Shown: positions 18,240 through 26,128 of the stretch, in pieces
Numbering within the stretch: position 1 is the first letter of the stretch
Layout: each line of letters begins with the position of its first letter
Source: Rhizobium sp. CG5
Lineage (GTDB): Bacteria > Pseudomonadota > Alphaproteobacteria > Rhizobiales > Rhizobiaceae
Direction: 5' to 3'
Assembly: GCF_023701945.1 (NCBI RefSeq)
Contig: NZ_JABAEF010000008.1
Span: 186,001-250,000 of the forward strand
DNA length: 64,000 nucleotides
Translations under genes and position numbers: made by a program
Notes under the pieces: generated by a model
Database searches by the model: none
What the model was told of the DNA's origin: nothing
What the model saw: only the letters and a program-made list of their open reading frames with translations

Positions 18240-18420
18240 CAGGGCCCCCGCGGGAATATCCCGTGCCCGAAATCTCAGTGCTGAACACCACGGCGTCGTG
18301 ATGTCTTGGCGTTGAGATGCCACAGCCTGCCGCTGCCCGCAATCGAAAGCATTGATTAACCTTAATTTCACGGAGAAGAAACGGCTGCACCGAAAAAGCG
18401 AAGACTTGCCAAAACCTTCT
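18206..18420 (-). ncRNA. Candidate small RNA (or short-peptide mRNA) ending in an intrinsic terminator
   Basis: Only a terminator is solid here. No minus-strand gene lies upstream of it, because the next gene to the right is on the plus strand. A transcript must therefore start in the roughly 200 bases between the terminator and the PilZ gene, or antisense inside it. The stretch contains further small inverted repeats such as CGGGATATTCCCG. It could be a non-coding regulator or encode a 25-residue basic peptide beginning MLSIAGSGRLWHL. The right-hand end is approximate and no promoter was assigned. Confidence 0.35.
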
Positions 18421-18477
18421 GTTAACGCCTTGCGAGTAAGACTTTAACCATGGCGCAACGACGCAAGAAGTTATTGT

Positions 18478-19089
18478 ATGTATTCGTTTCAGGCAACGCA
18501 GAACAGTAAAACCACGCCGGCCGCCACCCCGCGGGCCTTTCAGCGCGTGACTGTCAACCTGCAGGGCCGCCTGATGCTGGCCAGCCAGGACGAATATGTC
18601 TGCTCCGTCGTCGACATGTCGCCGGGCGACGCGCGCCTGGCCTGCGCCGGACGCCCGCGCACCCATGAACGGATCATCGCCTATATCGATCATCTCGGCC
18701 GGCTGGAAGGTACGGTCCTCAAGCTGACCGACGATGGCTTCGTGATGTCGCTGGTCGCCACCGAACGCAAGCGCGAAAAGCTGGCGGCGCAATTGACCTG
18801 GATTGCCAACAAGCACGAACTGGGCCTGCCCGAAGACCGCCGCCACGACCGCCTGACGCCGCGCCAGACGCTGACCGAGCTGACGCTCGACGATGGCCGG
18901 CGTTATCCCTGCCGGTTGATGGACCTGTCCCTGTCCGGGGCCGCCGTCGATATCGACTTCCGTCCGGCCATCGGCACGGCGGTTCGCCTCGGCAGCATGC
19001 GCGGCCGCATCATCCGCCATTTTCTCGAAGGCGTAGCCATCGAGTTCACCACGCTGCAATCGCGCGAAGCGCTCACAGAGTTTCTCTGA
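18478..19089 (+). CDS. Double PilZ-domain protein
   Basis: A 203-residue soluble protein with two PilZ units. The second is canonical for c-di-GMP binding: Arg121-x3-Arg125 (RRHDR) and Asp149-x-Ser151-x2-Gly154 (DLSLSG). The first has RAFQR (Arg19, Arg23) but DMSPGD, where the motif Gly is replaced by Asp51, so it may bind weakly or be structural. It is likely a c-di-GMP receptor controlling motility or exopolysaccharide; no effector domain is fused. No strong ribosome site is seen (AAGAAG about eight bases upstream of the ATG). Confidence 0.85.
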   Translation: MYSFQATQNSKTTPAATPRAFQRVTVNLQGRLMLASQDEYVCSVVDMSPGDARLACAGRPRTHERIIAYIDHLGRLEGTVLKLTDDGFVMSLVATERKREKLAAQLTWIANKHELGLPEDRRHDRLTPRQTLTELTLDDGRRYPCRLMDLSLSGAAVDIDFRPAIGTAVRLGSMRGRIIRHFLEGVAIEFTTLQSREALTEFL

Positions 19090-19676
19090 GCAGCCGCATG
19101 CGGGCACTTTGACGCCCGCCGCCCCGTTTTCCTTCGATTTGAAATGATAAGATCTGCTCCATTGGGAGTCCGTCTTGAGCGGCGATTTGCGCCGCGTCGG
19201 CCGCTCGCGGCATGTCCGCCTCGCCAAACTGCGTCAGTTCAGGACAATTCCGTTCGCCATCCGCACCATTATTCCGGCTTTGGCCGAAGTTTTTTGTCTC
19301 GTTTTGATAACAATATTCAATTCAGTTTGAATAAAATATGAATTACGCCGCATCCTGGGCAACTTTGTTGGTTTGCGAATGGGTAGGCCGGGGTGACGCC
19401 GCACCACCTAACGCGTCGTCTCCCCGATCGGGACCTTCCAATTTAATCTATATCTTTCAGTGCCTTGAATCCTCATCCAGCGAAATCTGGCAGTAGGATG
19501 GTTCGAATTTTGGTAAAATTTTCGTCAAGTTCGCAACAAATACAATTCGTATTTTATTCTCTGTTTATTCTTGTTCTACTCATTTTTTACTTGATTTAAT
19601 ACTGTATTTTAGCGCGATCCTTTGCGAGCGATAAAATTATCGGTGCCATTGTTTCCTCAACACGGGGAGACAAGAA
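19090..19676. other. 587-base AT-rich intergenic region with palindromes
   Basis: No gene is supported here. From about 19290 to 19640 the DNA is visibly AT-rich compared with the GC-rich surroundings. Two palindromic sites stand out: TATTCAA/TTGAATA with a six-base spacer at 19314-19333, and CGATAA/TTATCG with a two-base spacer at 19629-19642, 34 bases upstream of the protease gene. These are candidate operators or part of a long 5' leader. Confidence 0.6.
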
Positions 19677-20288
19677 ATGACAAACAAGAAGACTTTGGGA
19701 CTTTCCCTCCTGACTGCCCTTATCACCGGTGCGATGACGGTGCCGGCCGCTGCCCTGCCCGCCAATATGCGGCTTGCCGGCAAGGCCAATCCGCCGATCG
19801 GCCATTACGAATTCTGCAAGACCTATGGCAATGAGTGCCGCGCCACGCAATCGGATCCGGGTCCTGCGCCGCTCACCGAACTGCGGTGGAAGGAATTGCT
19901 CGACATCAACTATACGGTCAATGCGACGGTGCAGCCGCTGACCGACCAGGAAATCTACGGTGTCGAGGAACGTTGGGACTATCCAACCAGCGTCGGCGAC
20001 TGCGAGGATTTTGCCCTGCTCAAGCGCAAGCTGCTGATCCAGCAGGGTTTCGAACCGTCCGACCTGCTGCTGACCGTGGTGCTGCAGCCCAATGGCGAAG
20101 GCCATGCGGTGCTGACCGTCAGGACAGATCACGGCGACTTCATTCTCGACAACATGCGCAACAAGGTGCTGCTGTGGTCGGATACCGAATACACCTATCT
20201 CAAGCGCCAGTCTTCCGATGACCCCGGGCGCTGGGTCAAACTTCAGGATGGCCGCGCCGTCGCCGTCGGCAGCGTCAAGTCCCAGTAA
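19677..20288 (+). CDS. Periplasmic transglutaminase-like cysteine protease (BTLCP/LapG-related)
   Basis: A 203-residue exported protein with a signal peptide (residues 5-26, cleavage near AAALPA). The papain-like triad is visible: Cys109 (GDCEDFALLKR), His143 (EGHAVLTV) and Asp158 (FILDNM). The family includes LapG, which cuts adhesins in a c-di-GMP/LapD-controlled manner. No lapD or adhesin is adjacent, although a PilZ protein lies just upstream. Cys47 and Cys54 could form a disulphide. A GGGGAGA site precedes the ATG. The AT-rich upstream region suggests complex regulation. Confidence 0.85.
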   Translation: MTNKKTLGLSLLTALITGAMTVPAAALPANMRLAGKANPPIGHYEFCKTYGNECRATQSDPGPAPLTELRWKELLDINYTVNATVQPLTDQEIYGVEERWDYPTSVGDCEDFALLKRKLLIQQGFEPSDLLLTVVLQPNGEGHAVLTVRTDHGDFILDNMRNKVLLWSDTEYTYLKRQSSDDPGRWVKLQDGRAVAVGSVKSQ

Positions 20289-20597
20289 GCACAAGCAGAC
20301 GACAGCCAATTCCCATTGGCCCGGTCAGTCCCCCCCGCATACCCGTCCCCGACCGGAGCCAAGAGCCGGTCCCGCTCCCCGCGGGACCGGCTCCCCCATT
20401 TTTGGCCCCGACACATAATCGACCGGCCATGTTGCAGCGCAACCGCCGCACAAGCCAGGACGGCCACGTTTACCGTCGATTAACCATATTGCATCAATTT
20501 TCAAATCTCTCGTGATCGACTGCCCCAAGGATTCGGCCGGAACGGCCACCGATATTGACGGGTTTTCAGTCGGTCACACCCAAGCGCGGGGCCTGCC
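20289..20597. other. 309-base gap after the cysteine protease gene
   Basis: It contains the protease-gene terminator and then about 190 bases with no gene, presumably the promoter region of the next gene. Nothing else is recognised. Confidence 0.5.
20363..20403 (+). terminator. Intrinsic terminator of the cysteine protease gene
   Basis: A perfect 13-bp stem (GAGCCGGTCCCGC and complement) with a five-base loop is followed by CCCCATTTTT. Confidence 0.75.
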
Positions 20598-21383
20598 ATG
20601 GACAATCGCTTTTCATCAGGCCTTTCGGCGGACGAGCAGCCGCTTGTTTCCAACCGCTTTCTGTTCGGCACGGCCATCGTGATCGGACTGCTTGCTTTGC
20701 TGTCGGGCGGCATCAGCATCGCCGGCCACTGGTTCGGCGAGCGCCTGTCGCTGGCCGGGCACAGCGTCAGCAGTGACATCTATACGGTATCGATCGGCCA
20801 GGACCGTCTGAGACTGACCGCCAACACGATCCGCTTCGAAGGCCAGCGGCATGACGGGCCGGCGCAACGGGTGGATCTTTACCTCCTCTGGCCGGAGATG
20901 ACCGGCTACCACCAGGAATATCGCCGCCGATTCGATGATATCTCTCTCTCAGACACCCTGCTTTTCCTGCAGATCTCGCAAAGCACCATGTCGCGCGACA
21001 TGTCCGGACGGATCGAACCGATCTATTCGAAGCTCTTCAGCGGCCCGCCGGAACAGGGACCTTACGGCCTGACATTGCACCGGTTACGCAGCGAGACCGG
21101 CTATGAAAACGAGGTGCTTCTGACCGCCCCACGGCTTGGCCAGCCGGACTATGCGGTGCGTTGCATCCTGCCAAAACCGGGAACGCCGGCCTCGAGCGGC
21201 GACTGCCAGCGCGACATCCATGTCGGGCGCGATCTGTCCGTCCTTTATCGGTTCTCGAGCTCCCTGCTGGCCGACTGGGACCGCATCGACGATGCCGTCC
21301 GCTCGTATATGGAATCGCGGATCAGCGACGCACCCCATGCCGCGCTTCCATTCGATAAAAAACGCACGGACAACGAAACCTAA
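20598..21383 (+). CDS. Single-span inner-membrane protein, conserved hypothetical
   Basis: The family is not recognised. The 261-residue protein has a cytoplasmic N-terminus of about 20 residues, one membrane helix (about residues 22-44), then a large region that is probably periplasmic. That part has no catalytic motif; two Cys (in RCILPKPG and GDCQRD) could form a disulphide. The visible segments LYLLWPEMTGY and ISQSTMSRDMSGRIEPIY may help define homologues. The ATG lies after a GCGGGGCC stretch, a weak ribosome site. Confidence 0.5.
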   Translation: MDNRFSSGLSADEQPLVSNRFLFGTAIVIGLLALLSGGISIAGHWFGERLSLAGHSVSSDIYTVSIGQDRLRLTANTIRFEGQRHDGPAQRVDLYLLWPEMTGYHQEYRRRFDDISLSDTLLFLQISQSTMSRDMSGRIEPIYSKLFSGPPEQGPYGLTLHRLRSETGYENEVLLTAPRLGQPDYAVRCILPKPGTPASSGDCQRDIHVGRDLSVLYRFSSSLLADWDRIDDAVRSYMESRISDAPHAALPFDKKRTDNET

Positions 21384-21484
21384 TCTTCATCATAAACCAC
21401 TTGGTAACGCTACGGCCCTAAACTCCCCTTTCAACGTCGTCGGGGGGCGGCTGGTTCAAATTCGAATGTCGGGTAAAGATTTTC

Positions 21485-22954
21485 GTGGTGAAACATACAT
21501 TTCCAAGTCTAAATCGCCGGGGCTCCTCCTTCCCCCAAAGATCTCGATTTGCAGCGATCATGATGATGCTGTTTGCAGCCTGTTTCGCCATGGTGCAACC
21601 GGCCCAAGCGGCGCCGCGCTATGCCGGCATCGTCATCGATGCGAAAACCGGCAAGGTTCTTTACGACGAGAGCGCCGACGAGTTGCGCTATCCGGCCTCG
21701 CTGACCAAGATGATGACCCTCTATCTGGTTTTCGAAGCGCTGGAATCGGGTCGTATCCGTCTCGACACCAAAGTGCCGGTTTCGGCCCATGCCGCGGCAG
21801 AGCCGCCGTCCAAGCTCGGCGTTCGCGCCGGCGGAAGCGTGACCGTCGAACAGGGCATCCAGTCGCTGGTGACCCGCTCGGCCAATGATATGGCAACGGC
21901 ACTGGGCGAATTCATCGGCGGATCGGAACAGCGTTTTGCCCAGCAGATGACCGCCAAGGCGCGGGCGCTGGGCATGACCAAGACGACCTATCGCAATGCC
22001 AATGGCCTGCCCAATACGGCACAGATGACCACGGCGCGCGACCAGGCTCGCCTCAGCATCGCGCTGCGCCAGCATTTTCCGCAATATTACGGCTATTTCT
22101 CCACCCGCAGCTTCACGTTCGGCAAGCAGGTGATCGGCAATCACAATCGGCTGCTCGGCAATGTGCGCGGCGTCGACGGCATCAAGACCGGCTACACCCG
22201 GGCTGCGGGCTTCAACCTGGCGACGTCAGCCGAAGCGGACGGTCGCTCGATCGTCGCCGTGGTGCTTGGCGGCCAGTCGGGTGCCAAGCGCGATGCCACC
22301 ATGCGCCAGCTCGTCGCGACCTATATGCCGAAGGCCAGCCGTTCGGGCGGCAGCAACAACCTGATTGCCAAGCATGGCTCGACCCTGCCGAGCAATCCGG
22401 GTGCCGCCGTCGAAGTGGCTGCAGCCGAAACCGTGACGACAGACGCGCCGTTCGCCACCGATCGCTTTGCGCTGCCGAGCAACGGTCCGGTGCCGGTCAC
22501 CCGTTATGACGACGGCACTGGCGAAGTCGCCTATGCCGCTCCGTCGCCGGCCAGTGCGGCCGCAGCGGCCCTGTCCGTCGTGGCAAACCCGGCGCCAAAG
22601 CCGGCCCAACAGTCCGTCGCCATGGCCCCGCCTGCCCAGGTCCTGAAGGCACCCGTGGCTCCAAGTGTTGCTGTCGACCGTACGGTCACCTCTTCGACCG
22701 CTCCGCAATCGGGCTGGATCATCCAGATCGGCGCCTCCCCGGACCAGAAGATGGCCATGGATCTGCTGCGCAGTGCGCAGGACAAGGGCGGCAAGGTGCT
22801 GGGATCCGCAAAGCCCTTTACCGTGGCCTATGGCGACGGGGCCGAGCAGCTCTACCGGGCCCGTTTTGCCGGCTTCGACAACCAGAAAACCGCGGTCAAC
22901 ACCTGCAAGGCACTGAAGAAACTTGGAATTGGCTGCTGGGCTGCGATGCAATAG
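21485..22954 (+). CDS. D-alanyl-D-alanine carboxypeptidase (class C PBP) with C-terminal SPOR domain
   Basis: A 489-residue periplasmic peptidoglycan enzyme. A signal peptide ends at AQA (residue 42). The peptidase S11 motifs are complete: Ser72-x-x-Lys75 (SLTKMM), Ser132-Ala-Asn134, and Lys234-Thr-Gly (KTGYT). A Pro/Ala-rich linker (about 300-405) leads to a SPOR domain (about 410-489, WIIQIGASPDQ to IGCWAAMQ), which binds denuded glycan at the division septum. It should trim pentapeptides, perhaps at the septum. Tandem GTG codons make the exact start uncertain by one residue. Confidence 0.92.
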   Translation: MVKHTFPSLNRRGSSFPQRSRFAAIMMMLFAACFAMVQPAQAAPRYAGIVIDAKTGKVLYDESADELRYPASLTKMMTLYLVFEALESGRIRLDTKVPVSAHAAAEPPSKLGVRAGGSVTVEQGIQSLVTRSANDMATALGEFIGGSEQRFAQQMTAKARALGMTKTTYRNANGLPNTAQMTTARDQARLSIALRQHFPQYYGYFSTRSFTFGKQVIGNHNRLLGNVRGVDGIKTGYTRAAGFNLATSAEADGRSIVAVVLGGQSGAKRDATMRQLVATYMPKASRSGGSNNLIAKHGSTLPSNPGAAVEVAAAETVTTDAPFATDRFALPSNGPVPVTRYDDGTGEVAYAAPSPASAAAAALSVVANPAPKPAQQSVAMAPPAQVLKAPVAPSVAVDRTVTSSTAPQSGWIIQIGASPDQKMAMDLLRSAQDKGGKVLGSAKPFTVAYGDGAEQLYRARFAGFDNQKTAVNTCKALKKLGIGCWAAMQ

Positions 22955-23004
22955 CCCTGCCGTCTCCGCAACCCTCGATTTGTATTTTGTACGAGGCATT
23001 TGTT

Positions 23005-23274
23005 ATGGCACTGAACGAAGACCACCTGGACGTCGGCAACCCGCCGGATAGTTCCAGGCGCAATCCGCGCCTGGCGCTCAACCCGCTGCACGAGGCGGCG
23101 GTCCGGCTCGCGGATTTCGGCCTGCATCGGTCGCGGTCCCGCACCAAGGAGCTGATGAATCTTCTGATGTGTCACGGCGCCCGTGCCTGGCGCTACTCGC
23201 AGCCGGAAGCCCGCATTCACCTGCATGTCGGCAAGCAGTCCGGACGCTATCCAGTTGTCATCCGGCTGCGTTGA
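23005..23274 (+). CDS. Small conserved hypothetical protein, 89 aa
   Basis: Not recognised. The short basic protein starts MALNEDHLDVGNPP, with a helical middle (HEAAVRLADFGL) and a Cys/His-containing segment (LLMCHGARAW). Supporting signs are the ATG preceded by GAGG, GC-rich codon usage like its neighbours, and a terminator 30 bases after its stop. An in-frame TTG six codons upstream is the alternative start. Confidence 0.45.
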   Translation: MALNEDHLDVGNPPDSSRRNPRLALNPLHEAAVRLADFGLHRSRSRTKELMNLLMCHGARAWRYSQPEARIHLHVGKQSGRYPVVIRLR

Positions 23275-23304
23275 CCGTAGTCTGGCACTGGTCCAAATTT
23301 TCAG

Positions 23305-23333
23305 ACGGCCGCCGCATCCGATGGCGGCCGTTT
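23305..23333 (+). terminator. Terminator between the small protein gene and the carbonic anhydrase gene
   Basis: ACGGCCGCC pairs with GGCGGCCGT around a nine-base loop, followed by a short TT. It probably ends the transcript of the small hypothetical gene. Confidence 0.55.
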
Positions 23334-23354
23334 GCATGTTCCGGGAGGGATAAC

Positions 23355-23882
23355 ATGCCGCTTTATGCTCTGGGCACCCATCAGCCCAAAACACCGGAGG
23401 CCGGACGGTTCTGGATCGCGCCGGACGCCCATGTCATCGGCCAGGTCGAACTTGGCGAGGATGTCGGCGTGTGGTTCGGCGCCGTGCTGCGCGGCGATAA
23501 CGAGCCGATCGTGATCGGTGCCGGCAGCAATCTCCAGGAAGGCGTCATGGTGCATGTCGACCCCGGCTTTCCCGTCACCATCGGCAGGGGCTGCACGATC
23601 GGCCATCATGCCATCGTGCATGGCTGCACGATCGGCGACAATTCGCTGATCGGCATGGGCGCCACCATTCTGAACGGTGTCAGGATCGGCGCCAATTGCC
23701 TGGTGGGCGCCAATGCGCTGGTGACCGAGGGCAAGGAATTTCCGGACAATTCGCTGATCGTCGGCTCACCGGCCCGTGCCATCCGCGTGCTCGACGAGGC
23801 CGCCATTTCCGGGCTGAGACGCTCGGCCGCCAGCTATATCGGCAACTGGCAGCGCTTTTCGAAAGAGCTGCGGCCGCTGTAG
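23355..23882 (+). CDS. Gamma-carbonic anhydrase family protein (left-handed beta-helix)
   Basis: A 175-residue trimeric left-handed beta-helix protein of the YrdA/PaaY type. The hexapeptide repeats are visible from about residue 20 to 140 (IGQVELGEDVGVWFGAVLRGD, IGRGCTIGHHAIVHGCTIGDNSLIGMGA). Metal-binding His residues are those in VHVDPG, IGHHAIVHG. Members hydrate CO2 or act as acyl-CoA-related accessory proteins, and the activity here is unproven. GGGAGGG upstream fixes the ATG. It converges on zur. Confidence 0.88.
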   Translation: MPLYALGTHQPKTPEAGRFWIAPDAHVIGQVELGEDVGVWFGAVLRGDNEPIVIGAGSNLQEGVMVHVDPGFPVTIGRGCTIGHHAIVHGCTIGDNSLIGMGATILNGVRIGANCLVGANALVTEGKEFPDNSLIVGSPARAIRVLDEAAISGLRRSAASYIGNWQRFSKELRPL

Positions 23883-23899
23883 GCTGCTGGCCGTTCGGC

Positions 23900-24295
23900 T
23901 CAGGCGCAGGCCTGGCACAGGCCGCGGATCTCGATCGTCGTCTTCTCCGCCTTGAAATGCTGGCCCTTGGCCCAATCGGCGAGGCGATGATCCAGGGCGT
24001 GGTCATGAAACTCGATGACCTGGCCGCAACCATTGCAGATGGCAAAGGCCACCGTCCCGTGGCTGCCGCAATTGTCCTGCGGATGGGAGCAGGCGACGAA
24101 GGCGTTGATGCTTTCCAGCCGATGGACGAGGCCGAGTTCCAGCAGTTTCTCCAGCGCCCGATAGACCTGCAAAGGGGCGCGAAAGCCGTTGTCGCGCAGC
24201 TTGTCGAGGATGGTATAGGCCGACAGCGGACCTTCCGCGGTTTCGAGCGCGCCGAAGACCAGCGACTGGTTGCGGGTGAGCTTCGGAATCGTCAT
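23900..24295 (-). CDS. zur: Zinc uptake regulator Zur (Fur family)
   Basis: A 131-residue Fur-family repressor with an N-terminal winged helix (LTRNQSLVFGALETAEGPLSAYTIL) and a C-terminal metal domain. CNGC and LCQAC form the paired-Cys structural zinc site, and IEFHDHALDH supplies regulatory His ligands. It should repress zinc uptake when zinc is plentiful by binding the boxes between znuC and znuA. It is last in the znuC-znuB-zur operon, six bases after znuB, so it is probably autoregulated. Confidence 0.9.
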   Translation of the reverse strand: MTIPKLTRNQSLVFGALETAEGPLSAYTILDKLRDNGFRAPLQVYRALEKLLELGLVHRLESINAFVACSHPQDNCGSHGTVAFAICNGCGQVIEFHDHALDHRLADWAKGQHFKAEKTTIEIRGLCQACA

Positions 24296-24301
24296 GGGGT
24301 T

Positions 24302-25117
24302 CTATCCTTTCAGGGCCGCGTCATCGGTCCGCTTGCGGGCAAACGGCAGCAGGCTTGCGACAAACAGGATCAGCGCGGCGACGACGATCGACGGACCGGA
24401 CGGCGTATCGTAGCTGAGCGACCCGAACAGGCCGCCGACCACCGCGACGGCGCCGATCAGCGAGGCATAGACCGCCATCATCTCCGGCGTTGCGGCAAAC
24501 CGGCGGGCGGCGGCAGCTGGGATGATCAACAGCGCCGTGATCAGCATGATGCCGACGATCTTCATGGCGATGGCGATGACCAGCGCCATCAGCAGCATGA
24601 AAATCAGGCGGGCGCGCTCGGGCTTCATGCCTTCCGCCTCGGCCAGTTCGGCATTGACGGTGGAGGCCAGCAAGGACCGCCAGAGCATGGCGATCACACT
24701 GACAACGAACAGGCCGCCGATCCAGATGATCGCCACATCGGTTGGCGTCACGGCGAGGATATCGCCGAACAGGAAGGCGATCAGGTCGATGCGCACCCAG
24801 GTCATGAAGGCGACCAACACGAGGCCGATGGCCAAGGTCGCGTGGCTGAGGATACCGAGCAGCGCATCGGCCGACAGACCCTGGCGGCGCTGCAGGGCCA
24901 TCAGCAGCAGCGAGACGAGGGCGGCGACCAGAAAGACGCTGACCATCAGGTTCAAGGAAAACAGCAGCGACAGCGCCACGCCCAGCAGCGCCGAATGGGC
25001 CATGGTATCGCCGAAATAGGCCATGCGCCGCCAGATGACGAAACAGCCGAGTGGTCCGACGGTCAGCGCCAGGCCAATTCCGGCCAGCAACGCGCGGATG
25101 AAGAAATCGTCAAGCAT
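24302..25117 (-). CDS. znuB: Zinc ABC transporter permease ZnuB
   Basis: A 271-residue inner-membrane permease of the ABC-3 family with about eight hydrophobic helices. YFGDTMAHSALLGVAL (residues ~45-60) is the conserved cytoplasmic loop region. It forms the channel through which ZnuC ATPase drives zinc taken from ZnuA. The ATG giving MLDDFFIRALLAG overlaps the znuC stop by eight bases, indicating coupled translation. A longer upstream frame only reads the His codons of znuC in another phase. Confidence 0.95.
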   Translation of the reverse strand: MLDDFFIRALLAGIGLALTVGPLGCFVIWRRMAYFGDTMAHSALLGVALSLLFSLNLMVSVFLVAALVSLLLMALQRRQGLSADALLGILSHATLAIGLVLVAFMTWVRIDLIAFLFGDILAVTPTDVAIIWIGGLFVVSVIAMLWRSLLASTVNAELAEAEGMKPERARLIFMLLMALVIAIAMKIVGIMLITALLIIPAAAARRFAATPEMMAVYASLIGAVAVVGGLFGSLSYDTPSGPSIVVAALILFVASLLPFARKRTDDAALKG

Positions 25118-26024
25118 GGGGATGGCCCTCGTGCTTATGCGCCGGCGCGTGATCGTGGGCGTGGCCATGGTCGTGATGGTCATGGTCGTGCCCATGATCG
25201 TGCGCGTGATCGTGATCGTGATGATGACCGTCATCCGGGTGGCAATGGTCGGTCACCGTGCCATCCTCATGCTGGACACGGCCATCCGGCAGATGGGTAT
25301 GGTCATGATGGTGGTTGTAGACCGCCAGCGTGCGGCCGGCGGCGGCACCGAACAGGCGCGTATATTCGGGGCTCTGGCTGACGGCTTCCGGCGTGCCGCG
25401 GCAGCAGACATGGCCATTCAGGCAGATCACCGTGTCGGTCTCGGCCATCACCACATGCAGATCGTGGGAAATCAGCAGGATGCCGCAGCCGGTGCGGTCG
25501 CGGATCGAGGTGATCAGATTGTAGAGCGCGATCTCGCCGGTGAAATCAACGCCCTGAACCGGCTCATCGAGGACCAGCAGGTCGGGCTTGCGGGCGATGG
25601 CGCGGGCCAGCAGGGCGCGCTGGAACTCGCCGCCGGACAGGTTCTGCACCTCGGCGCCGGCCAGATGGGCAATGCCGACGGAGTCGAGCACCTCATCCAC
25701 CTCACGGGCGGCAAGTTTCCCCGTCAGCGTCATCAACCGGCGCACAGTCAAAGGCATGGTCCAGTCGACGGCCAGCTTCTGCGGGACATAGCCGACCTTG
25801 AAGCCGGGGCGGCGTTCCACCCTGCCCTCGCTCGGCTCCAGCACGCCGATCGCCATCTTGGCGCTCGTCGATTTGCCGGACCCGTTCGGGCCGATCAGGG
25901 TGACGATCTCGCCGGGGCTGACCGAGAACTCGACGCCGCGCACCAGCCAGCGACCGCCGCGGGAAATACCGGCATTGGTCAGGGAGACGAGCGGCGGCTG
26001 ACGATGGGATCGGGGAGCGTCCAT
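25110..26024 (-). CDS. znuC: Zinc ABC transporter ATPase ZnuC with His-rich tail
   Basis: A 304-residue cytoplasmic ATPase powering zinc import. Walker A is GPNGSGKST (residues 45-53), the signature is LSGGEFQRALLARA, Walker B is LLVLDEPVQGVD, and the H-loop is LISHDLH. After about residue 237 it carries a 67-residue tail with 27 His plus many Asp, clearly a metal-binding extension. This tail could buffer zinc at the cytoplasmic exit or sense zinc. First gene of the znuC-znuB-zur operon; the ATG is preceded by GGAA. Confidence 0.95.
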   Translation of the reverse strand: MDAPRSHRQPPLVSLTNAGISRGGRWLVRGVEFSVSPGEIVTLIGPNGSGKSTSAKMAIGVLEPSEGRVERRPGFKVGYVPQKLAVDWTMPLTVRRLMTLTGKLAAREVDEVLDSVGIAHLAGAEVQNLSGGEFQRALLARAIARKPDLLVLDEPVQGVDFTGEIALYNLITSIRDRTGCGILLISHDLHVVMAETDTVICLNGHVCCRGTPEAVSQSPEYTRLFGAAAGRTLAVYNHHHDHTHLPDGRVQHEDGTVTDHCHPDDGHHHDHDHAHDHGHDHDHHDHGHAHDHAPAHKHEGHPHA

Positions 26025-26066
26025 GGATTTTCCAAATTTTCGCTGTTGCAAGAGGCTATGGCACAC

Positions 26067-26079
26067 GTTATAGCATAAC
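26067..26079. promoter_or_regulatory. Candidate Zur box 1
   Basis: GTTAT-AGC-ATAAC is a perfect 5-bp inverted repeat of the Fur/Zur type, placed 43 bases upstream of the znuC start. Its centre is 22 bases from the second box, two helical turns. Confidence 0.6.
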
Positions 26080-26088
26080 GCAATTGAT

Positions 26089-26101
26089 GTAATAACATTA
26101 C
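26089..26101. promoter_or_regulatory. Candidate Zur box 2
   Basis: GTAAT-AAC-ATTAC is a perfect 5-bp inverted repeat, resembling known alphaproteobacterial Zur operators, 27 bases upstream of the znuA ATG. Confidence 0.65.
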
Positions 26102-26128
26102 GTCGTCATATCAAGCCGGAGTAAGCTG

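Larger units (their letters stand above)
18149..18477. other. 329-base gap between rhomboid and PilZ genes
   Basis: It holds the divergent promoter regions, an intrinsic terminator on the minus strand, and a minus-strand transcript candidate upstream of that terminator. A 25-codon minus-strand frame (18275-18352) lies inside, with AAGG seven bases before its ATG. Confidence 0.6.

Noticed and set aside
25118..25234. N-terminal extension of znuB
   Set aside because: The extension reads the His-rich znuC tail in another frame, giving a Thr/Ile/Met-rich nonsense segment.
23696..25381. A 561-codon plus-strand frame over zur/znuB
   Set aside because: Its His/Asp/Arg-rich end arises from the complement of His codons in znuC; the zinc genes on the other strand are well supported.
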